The position numbers were made by a program, and so were the translations under genes. Positions 58,665-64,000 of a DNA stretch of 64,000 nucleotides are shown here, one piece after another. Location: assembly GCA_963782885.1 (NCBI GenBank), contig CAWALL010000016.1:62001-126000 (forward strand). The letters are read 5' to 3'. Below the pieces are notes generated by a model. It saw only the letters and a program-made list of their open reading frames with translations, was not told the DNA's origin and made no database searches. Numbering within the stretch: position 1 is the stretch's first letter; each line of letters opens with the position of its first letter. Origin of the DNA: DATAOG01 sp963782885. Its GTDB lineage: Bacteria; Pseudomonadota; Alphaproteobacteria; Geminicoccales; Geminicoccaceae.

Positions 58665-58797
58665 GCCTTGCCTCCCGATGGTGGTGCGCGATTGACAATC
58701 TTTACTGGCGCGCCGAACCCGAGTGCCAATCACGTCGTGGGCGGCGGCCGCCCGCCGCCGGATGCTGCCGGCGGCGGGCGAGCTTCGGTCGCGCCGA

Positions 58798-59334
58798 TCA
58801 GTCCTGGTCGCCGTCCGGACCGTGGCCACGATCGCCGCCCCGGTCGTGCATGCGCTCGTGCATCCGGCCGTGGAAGCGCTGGCGCAGCTCGTCCTGGGTC
58901 ACCTGGCCGTCGCCGTTGGTGTCGAGCCGCTCGACGACGTAGCTGAAGCGGGCCGTGAACTCCTCCTTGGTCACCTCCGCATTGCCGTCGACGTCGAGCG
59001 CCTGGAAGGCGCGCACCATCTGCCGGTGCATCGCGTCCAGCCAAAGCGCCTGGTACTCCTCGAGCGACAGCTGGCCGTCGCCGTTCTTGTCGAACTCGGT
59101 GAAGCGGGCCTGGCGCGCCTGATCGATCTCGTCCTGGGTGAGCTTGCCGTCGTGGTTGGTATCGAAAGCCTCGAACAGGCCTTGAGCTGGGCCGCCATGG
59201 CCGCCCCAGCCGCCGTGCCCGCCCCAGCCACCGGGCCCGCCCCAGCCGCCGTTGGCCAGGGTGGCGCCCGCGAAAGCGCTGGCGCCGAGCATCAGCGCGC
59301 CAGCCGTGAGCAGTAGCTTGGTCGTCCTGGTCAT
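58798..59334 (-). CDS. EF-hand calcium-binding protein
   Basis: A 178-residue periplasmic or exported protein. The signal peptide (KLLLTAGALMLGASAFAGAT) is followed by a Gly/Trp/His-rich segment and four EF-hand loops: DTNHDGKLTQDE, DKNGDGQLSLEE, DVDGNAEVTKEE and DTNGDGQVTQDE. The third lacks the usual Gly and is weaker. The C-terminus is Arg/His/Asp-rich. It should bind Ca2+ in the periplasm. Its upstream region carries a copy of a regulatory module also found before the neighbouring surface-protein gene, next to a two-component system, which probably controls it. Confidence 0.88.
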   Translation of the reverse strand: MTRTTKLLLTAGALMLGASAFAGATLANGGWGGPGGWGGHGGWGGHGGPAQGLFEAFDTNHDGKLTQDEIDQARQARFTEFDKNGDGQLSLEEYQALWLDAMHRQMVRAFQALDVDGNAEVTKEEFTARFSYVVERLDTNGDGQVTQDELRQRFHGRMHERMHDRGGDRGHGPDGDQD

Positions 59335-59390
59335 CTTCGAACCTCATGGGGTTGTCGTCGTTCCGATGACCACAAGGGAAGCAAATAAAC

Positions 59391-59470
59391 GTCCGGGAAG
59401 TTCGTCAGACCCAGCCCGAAAGTGTCGGCAAGTGTCGCAGCCGGCAGCCCTGACATAGTTTGATACAATT
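59391..59470 (-). promoter_or_regulatory. Conserved regulatory module, copy A (EF-hand gene)
   Basis: About 80 bases strongly similar to 60341-60420. Shared elements, given on the plus strand, are TTCGTCAG, a direct repeat AAGTGTC (59420-59426 and 59430-59436, ten bases apart) and GTTTGATACAA (59458-59468), with a TGACAT just before it. The distance from the repeat to GTTTGATACAA is 38 bases in both copies. Direct repeats with helical-turn spacing fit binding of an OmpR-type regulator, and the regulator gene nearby is the obvious candidate. Confidence 0.65.
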
Positions 59471-59533
59471 CCCTGTCGAGCGTCTCGTCGGGCGGCGTTC
59501 GCCGCGCTCGCGTCACCCTTGCCCGTGGCGACG

Positions 59534-59567
59534 GCAAAAGGCCCAGACGGGCAGCCGTCCGGGCCTT
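59534..59567 (-). terminator. Rho-independent terminator of the surface-protein gene
   Basis: On the minus strand after the stop at 59590, arms AAGGCCC plus GACGG pair with their complements (plus-strand positions 59538-59550 and 59555-59567, one mismatch) around a four-base loop. They are followed by a short T-run (TTTT) before GCC. This is a standard intrinsic terminator separating the surface-protein gene from the EF-hand promoter module. Confidence 0.75.
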
Positions 59568-59589
59568 CGACCGCGGGAGATATGGCAGC

Positions 59590-60261
59590 TCAGTCGCCGG
59601 TCGAGACGATCTCCCAGGCGCCGTCGGGCTGCTGGCAGGCGGTGCCGTAGGCCTGCTCGGTGTGACCGCCGACGCTGACCGCCTGCTGGAACTCGCGGCA
59701 GTAGCGGCCCTGGGTGCTGGTGCCTTCGCGCACGGCCACGACCGAGCCCGAGGCGCCGCCCTCGTTCCAGACGATGCGCTCGCCGATCGGCGCCGAGGCG
59801 GCGCGCACCTGTGCCTCCTCGTGCGCGCGCTCCTGCGCCTCGTTCATCACGTCCAGGACCTTGAGCGTGATCGCCGTGAACGACAGCCACTTATAGGCGT
59901 CGTCGTCGGACTGGTACCGGCCGTAGCCCCGGTACAGATGGCCGTGCGGCCGGATCACCACGACGTCGCGGTAGTGCCGGACCCGGGGCGCGGGAACGAC
60001 CACGACGCGGCGGCCGCGCTGGATCGGGGCCATGTTCGGGCCGTGCCCGCCGCGATGCCAACGGTCGGCGTCGGCCTGTGCCCAGCCCCGCTGCCAGGAC
60101 GGATTGGCCGGGGTCGGGGCCATGCCCCGTCCCGGAACTGCGTAATGCCCCTGACCCCGGTCATCGTGCCGGGGCGAATCGGCGGCGGCCGGCAGGGCCA
60201 GGCCGATCAACGGCAGCGCGGCCAGCGCCGCGGCAACGAGTCTCGAACGATTGATCGTCAT
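59590..60261 (-). CDS. 17-kDa-antigen-like surface protein
   Basis: A 223-residue exported protein. The signal peptide (AAALAALPLIGLALPAAADS) is followed by a basic His/Arg/Gly-rich region (QRGRRVVVVPAPRVRHYRDV), a helical segment and a C-terminal domain GRYCREFQQAVSVGGHTEQA with YGTACQQPDGAWEIV. The last matches the outer-membrane 17-kDa surface-antigen type found in alphaproteobacteria. The glycine-zipper part of classical members is missing. Its role is unknown, probably envelope structure. Regulatory module copy B lies in front. Confidence 0.75.
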   Translation of the reverse strand: MTINRSRLVAAALAALPLIGLALPAAADSPRHDDRGQGHYAVPGRGMAPTPANPSWQRGWAQADADRWHRGGHGPNMAPIQRGRRVVVVPAPRVRHYRDVVVIRPHGHLYRGYGRYQSDDDAYKWLSFTAITLKVLDVMNEAQERAHEEAQVRAASAPIGERIVWNEGGASGSVVAVREGTSTQGRYCREFQQAVSVGGHTEQAYGTACQQPDGAWEIVSTGD

Positions 60262-60340
60262 GTTCGTCTCCTCGATGTCGGCGGCAGCTCGCGGTCGTCC
60301 CGCGTCCTGCCTGTGCCGACGCCGATTAGAGCAGCCGAAT

Positions 60341-60420
60341 GTCCCGGGAGTTCGTCAGCCGGAGGCGAAAGTGTCAGCAAGTGTCGCCGGCCTTGGCGCT
60401 GACATCGTTTGATACAAAAT
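60341..60420 (-). promoter_or_regulatory. Conserved regulatory module, copy B (surface-protein gene and response regulator)
   Basis: The second copy of the module: TTCGTCAG, AAGTGTC repeats at 60369-60375 and 60379-60385, then GTTTGATACAA at 60407-60417, with the same 38-base spacing as copy A. It lies between the divergent surface-protein gene (minus) and the response-regulator gene (plus, starting 60482), so it could serve both directions and allow autoregulation. Confidence 0.65.
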
Positions 60421-60481
60421 TGCCGCCGCGGCCGGTGCCGGGCACGGCATACTACTGGCGGCGCATGGGCTCGAGGTACGA

Positions 60482-61201
60482 ATGGAGTCGTCTGCACATA
60501 TCCTGGTGGTCGACGACCATCGCGAGATCCGGGATCTCTTGGCGAAGTATCTCGCCAAGCACGGCTTTCGGGTCAGCATCGCCGAGGGCGCGGCCAAGGC
60601 GCGCAAGCTGCTCGAGGCGAGCGCCATCGATCTCGTGGTGCTCGACATCATGATGCCGGGCGAGGACGGCCTCTCGCTGTGCCGGCATCTGCGCGCCACG
60701 AGCGAGCGGCCGGTGATCATGCTGACCGCGATGGCCGAGGACACCGACCGGGTGATCGGCCTGGAGATGGGCGCCGACGACTACGTCGTGAAGCCGTTCA
60801 ATCCGCGGGAGCTTCTGGCGCGGATCAAGGCCGTCCTCCGGCGCACCAACAGCCTGCCGCAGCAGCGCCAGCAGGTCGATGCCGAGATCCTGCGCTTCGA
60901 TCGCTGGGTCCTGCAGGTCGCGAGGCGCGAGCTGGTCGGCGAGGACGGCGTCGCGATCCCGCTCAGCACCGCGGAGTTCCTTTTGCTGAGCGCGCTGCTC
61001 GCCCATCCGCGGATGGTGCTGAGCCGCGATCAGCTGCTCGATCTGACCCGCGGGCGGGCCGCCAACGTGTTCGACCGCAGCATCGACAACCAGGTCAGCC
61101 GGCTGCGCAAGAAGATCGAGGCCGACCCCAAGGAGCCGGCGCTGATCAAGACCGTCTGGGGCGGCGGCTACATGCTGACCGCCGAGGTCAGCCGGCAATG
61201 A
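60482..61201 (+). CDS. OmpR-family response regulator
   Basis: A 239-residue DNA-binding response regulator. The receiver domain (residues about 5-120) has the acidic pocket VVDDHREIRDLLAKYL, the phospho-Asp in LVVLDIMMPGEDGLSLCRHL, the switch Thr in VIMLTAMAEDTDRVIGLE and the Lys in YVVKPFNPRELLARIKAVL. The winged-helix output domain contains STAEFLLLSALLAHPRMVLS and IDNQVSRLRKKIEADPKEPA, matching OmpR-type regulators. It is coupled to the kinase gene by an ATGA overlap. Likely targets are the two promoter modules at 59.4 and 60.4 kb (inference). Confidence 0.95.
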   Translation: MESSAHILVVDDHREIRDLLAKYLAKHGFRVSIAEGAAKARKLLEASAIDLVVLDIMMPGEDGLSLCRHLRATSERPVIMLTAMAEDTDRVIGLEMGADDYVVKPFNPRELLARIKAVLRRTNSLPQQRQQVDAEILRFDRWVLQVARRELVGEDGVAIPLSTAEFLLLSALLAHPRMVLSRDQLLDLTRGRAANVFDRSIDNQVSRLRKKIEADPKEPALIKTVWGGGYMLTAEVSRQ

Positions 61202-62670
61202 GCCGGCTGCCGGCCTGGCTCCGGCGCCTCTGGCCCCGGCGGCTCGCGGGTCAGATGATTGCGCTGCTGCTGCTCGCGCTGGTGCTGGCGCAGGCGACCA
61301 GCTACCTGATCTTCGCCGACGAGCGCTGGGCCGCGCTCCAGACCGCCGAGCGCCGGCACATCCTGGCGCGGACCGCCTCGATCGTGCGTCTGATCGAGAA
61401 CACGCCCGCCTCGCTGCACGACCAGATCATCCGGACCGCGAGCAGCCGCGAGCTGCGCTTCTGGCTCAGCGACCAGAGCGCGGTCGCGGCCGGCGATGCC
61501 GACGCCGACAGCTGGCTGCGCCGGCGCCTGATCAGCCTGCTCGACGACGGGCCGGCGCGCAAGGTGCTGGTCGATCTCGGCAACAAGGACGAGCACTTCT
61601 GGTCGCAGGACGACAGAGCCGAGCGCGATCAGCGGATCGCGGCGATCGGCGAGATGGCGCGCGCCGGGGAGATCCCGGCCGAGCGCATCGCCCGCTGGCG
61701 CGAGCGCTGGCATCACCGCCTGCTGCCGCCCGACCTGATGATCTCGACCCGCCTGCACGACGGTCGCTGGCTGAACGCCGGCCTGGCGGTGCCCGACCCG
61801 CCGCCGCACTGGACGCCCGCGACCCTGCTCGCCATGGCGGTCACCGCCGCGGCGCTGTCGCTGGTCGTGATCGTGATGGTCCGGCGCATCACCCGACCGA
61901 TGGCCGAGCTGGCGGCCGCCGCCGAGCGGCTCGGGCGCGGCGAGACGGTGCCGGCGATCGCCGAGCACGGGCCGCTCGACATCCGCCAGAGCATGCGCGC
62001 GTTCAACCGCATGCGTGGCCGCCTGCAGCGCTTCGTCCAGGACCGCACGCGCATGCTGGCGGCGATCAGCCACGATCTGCGCACGCCGATCACGACCCTT
62101 CGGCTGCGCGCCGAGTTCATCGACGACGAGGAGACCCGCGCGAAGATCCTCGAGACCCTGGACGAGATGCAGCGCATGATCGAGGCGACGCTCGCCTTCG
62201 CCCGCGAGGAGGCGGCGGCCGAGGACACCCGGACGGTCGATCTCGCCGCCCTGGTCGAGAGCGTCGCGGCCGACCTCACCGACCTCGGCCAGGAGGTCGC
62301 CTTCAGCGGCCCCGAGCGCCTGCCTTATGCCTGCCGCCCGATCGGCCTCAAGCGGGCGGTGCGCAACCTGATCGAGAATGCGGTCGCTTATGGCGGGCGC
62401 GCCCGGGTCACGCTCGAGCCGGCGGCCGTGGCGGTCCGGATCGTGATCGAGGACGACGGCCCGGGCATCCCGGAGGCCGACTTCGAGCGCGTGTTCGCGC
62501 CGTTCGTCCGGCTCGAGGAATCGCGCTCGCGCGACACCGGCGGGATTGGCCTCGGCATGGCGATCGCGCGCTCGATCGTGCGCGGCCACGGCGGCGACAT
62601 CGAGCTCGCCAACCGGCCGCAGGGCGGCCTGCGCGTCGTCATCAGCCTGCCGAAGGCCGAGACCGCCTGA
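61198..62670 (+). CDS. Sensor histidine kinase (EnvZ-like)
   Basis: A 490-residue membrane kinase. Span one is IALLLLALVLAQATSYLIF. A periplasmic sensor of about 165 residues follows, and span two is LLAMAVTAAALSLVVIVMV. Next come a HAMP linker (RRITRPMAELAAAAERLGRG), the dimerisation/phosphoacceptor helix MLAAISHDLRTPITTLRLRA (H-box) and the ATPase domain with N-box LIENAVAYGG, G1 EDDGPGIPEADFERVFAPF and G2 TGGIGLGMAIARSIV. Its signal is unknown; the calcium-binding and surface-protein genes under the shared promoter module suggest an envelope or cation cue. Confidence 0.94.
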   Translation: MSRLPAWLRRLWPRRLAGQMIALLLLALVLAQATSYLIFADERWAALQTAERRHILARTASIVRLIENTPASLHDQIIRTASSRELRFWLSDQSAVAAGDADADSWLRRRLISLLDDGPARKVLVDLGNKDEHFWSQDDRAERDQRIAAIGEMARAGEIPAERIARWRERWHHRLLPPDLMISTRLHDGRWLNAGLAVPDPPPHWTPATLLAMAVTAAALSLVVIVMVRRITRPMAELAAAAERLGRGETVPAIAEHGPLDIRQSMRAFNRMRGRLQRFVQDRTRMLAAISHDLRTPITTLRLRAEFIDDEETRAKILETLDEMQRMIEATLAFAREEAAAEDTRTVDLAALVESVAADLTDLGQEVAFSGPERLPYACRPIGLKRAVRNLIENAVAYGGRARVTLEPAAVAVRIVIEDDGPGIPEADFERVFAPFVRLEESRSRDTGGIGLGMAIARSIVRGHGGDIELANRPQGGLRVVISLPKAETA

Positions 62671-62743
62671 TCAGCGGACTTGCGCTCTCGGATCGAGGCG
62701 GCAGACTGGAGCCCGGATCCGCGCCTGCCGCAAAGAGAGCCCG

Positions 62744-64000
62744 ATGAGCGACAACCTCTACGACCTGATCCGCGCCAGCGCGCCCTCCGACGCGGCAACG
62801 CCGCTGCTCGAGACGCCGGATGGCCGGCGCTACGCCTGGGGCGATCTCGATCGTCTGACCGGCCGGATCGCGAACGCGCTTGCCGTCGCGGGCGTCGCTC
62901 CCGGCGACCGGGTCGCGGTCCAGGTGGGAAAAAGCCCGGAGGTCGTTTTTCTGTACCTCGCCTGCCTGCGCGCGGGCGGGGTCTATCTGCCGCTGAACAC
63001 CGGCTACACGCTGGCCGAGCTCGACTATTTCTTCGGCGATGCCGAGCCGGCCGTGATCGTCTGCGACCCGGAGCAGGCCGCCGGCATCAGAGGTCTGGGA
63101 AGTGCGGCCGCCGCCCAGGTGCTGACGCTGGATGCCGAAGGCGGGGGCTCGCTCAGCGAGGCCGCCGAGCGCGCGCCGACGGCGTTCGAGACGGTCGCCC
63201 GGCGCGCGGACGATCTGGCCGCGATCCTCTACACCTCGGGCACCACCGGGCGCGCCAAGGGCGCGATGCTGAGCCACGGCAACCTTGCCTCGAACGGGAT
63301 GACCCTGCGCGACGCCTGGGGCTTCACCGCTTCGGACGTGCTGCTGCATATGCTGCCGGTCTATCACACCCACGGCCTGTTCGTGGCGATCAACACGACG
63401 CTCTTGGCCGGTGCCCGGATGATCTACCTGCCGCGCTTCGAGCCCGGTGCCGTGATCGAGGCGCTGCCGCGGGCGACCGTGACCATGGGGGTTCCGACCT
63501 ACTACGTCCGCCTGCTCGCGCGCCCTGATTTCACCGCCGCGGTCACTGCCGGGATGCGCCTCTTCACCTCCGGCTCGGCGCCGCTGCTCGAGGAGACCTT
63601 CCACGCCTTCGAGGCGCGCACCGGCCAGCGCATCCTCGAGCGCTACGGCATGACCGAGACCGGCATGAACACCTCCAACCCACTCGATCGCGAGCGGCGC
63701 GCGGGCACGGTCGGACCGGCGCTGCCGGGGGTGGAGGTCCGGGTCGCGGACGAGGCCGGCCGCGCGCTGGGGACCGGCGAGACCGGCGTCCTCGAGGTCC
63801 GCGGCCCGAACGTCTTTTCCGGATATTGGCGCCTGCCCGAGAAGACCCGGGAAGAATTCCGCGCCGACGGCTTCTTCATCACCGGCGACATCGCCCGGAT
63901 CGACGCCGACGGCTACGTCACGATCGTCGGGCGGGCCAAGGACCTGATCATCTCGGGCGGGCTCAACGTCTATCCGAAGGAGATCGAGAGCGTGATCGAC
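62744..64000 (+). CDS. matB: Malonyl-CoA synthetase-like acyl-CoA ligase, 5' part
   Basis: The first 419 codons of an AMP-forming acyl-CoA synthetase, cut by the window end. It begins MSDNLYDLIRASAPSDAATP. The P-loop-like AMP signature is LAAILYTSGTTGRAKGAMLS. Further motifs are MLPVYHTHGLFVAINTTLL, LERYGMTETGMNTSNPLD and the hinge region FFITGDIARIDADGYVTIVG, then RAKDLIISGGLNVYPKEIE. The Arg and Met residues in the RYGMTETGMNTSNP block are those of malonyl/methylmalonyl-CoA synthetases. It would make malonyl-CoA from malonate. ATG 62744 has only a weak ribosome binding site. Confidence 0.88.
   Translation, partial: MSDNLYDLIRASAPSDAATPLLETPDGRRYAWGDLDRLTGRIANALAVAGVAPGDRVAVQVGKSPEVVFLYLACLRAGGVYLPLNTGYTLAELDYFFGDAEPAVIVCDPEQAAGIRGLGSAAAAQVLTLDAEGGGSLSEAAERAPTAFETVARRADDLAAILYTSGTTGRAKGAMLSHGNLASNGMTLRDAWGFTASDVLLHMLPVYHTHGLFVAINTTLLAGARMIYLPRFEPGAVIEALPRATVTMGVPTYYVRLLARPDFTAAVTAGMRLFTSGSAPLLEETFHAFEARTGQRILERYGMTETGMNTSNPLDRERRAGTVGPALPGVEVRVADEAGRALGTGETGVLEVRGPNVFSGYWRLPEKTREEFRADGFFITGDIARIDADGYVTIVGRAKDLIISGGLNVYPKEIESVID

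Overview
The window is GC-rich (about 70 percent by eye) and densely coded. It looks like a chromosome segment of an alphaproteobacterium, probably near the Rhodospirillales. The grounds are the mutY / DUF721 (dciA) / DsbA neighbourhood, an alphaproteobacterial-type OmpA-like lipoprotein, the urtABCDE-urease arrangement, a 17-kDa-antigen-type surface protein and frequent ATGA start/stop overlaps. The taxon is inferred from gene content only.

Layout. 1-5 kb: a compatible-solute (glycine betaine/choline-type) ABC transporter (proX 3' end, proV, a fused double permease) followed by a choline-kinase-like phosphotransferase. 5.0-5.7 kb: a Phd/YefM antitoxin with a frameshifted PIN toxin. 5.7-9.9 kb: a dimethylglycine/sarcosine-dehydrogenase-type flavoenzyme, a Gfo/Idh/MocA dehydrogenase and a ThuA protein. 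9.9-10.7 kb: a low-GC gene of unknown function. 10.8-15 kb: DUF3303, a frameshifted glyoxalase-fold protein, a Bcr/CflA exporter and glnS. 15-24.7 kb: a glycosyltransferase remnant, an envelope stress-type protein, a DsbA thioredoxin, a Sel1-repeat lipoprotein, an IS110-family element, a DUF721 protein, mutY, an OmpA-like lipoprotein and AsmA. 24.8-28.6 kb: methylmalonyl-CoA mutase and a beta-helix-like lipoprotein joined in frame to an XRE remnant.

28.7-37.5 kb: a urease locus on the minus strand (ureD, A, B, C, E, F, G) interrupted by the wreck of a urea transporter (urtA, urtB and urtE fragments), a frameshifted coiled-coil gene, a DUF6980 gene and a cupin, with hemH at its head. 37.5-39.7 kb: an accessory island with a HigB remnant plus intact HigA, an AT-rich HEPN-like gene, and repeat debris resembling insertion-sequence ends. 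39.7-47.8 kb: a pyruvate dehydrogenase operon (glcF, aceE, a homocysteine methyltransferase, aceF, lpdA). 48-52.5 kb: pyrE overlapped by an antisense DUF1902 gene, an enolase-superfamily enzyme, an orphan Tat-exported sugar-type binding protein and an EamA permease. 52.5-58.7 kb: an RND pump with its adaptor, a Vgb-like beta-propeller and a dienelactone hydrolase. 58.8-62.7 kb: an EF-hand protein, a 17-kDa-type surface protein and an OmpR/EnvZ-type two-component system, tied together by a duplicated promoter module. The window ends inside a malonyl-CoA-synthetase-like gene.

How the genes work together. Betaine/choline uptake, the dimethylglycine-type demethylase and the homocysteine methyltransferase could form a methyl-group economy, but they lie in different operons, so this is inference. 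At least five genes carry single-base frameshifts. These may be real decay or indel errors in the assembly. The clearest uncommon signals are the repeated regulatory module at 59.4 and 60.4 kb, the collapsed urt operon, the IS110 leader as a possible bridge-RNA locus, and the AT-rich HEPN-like gene.
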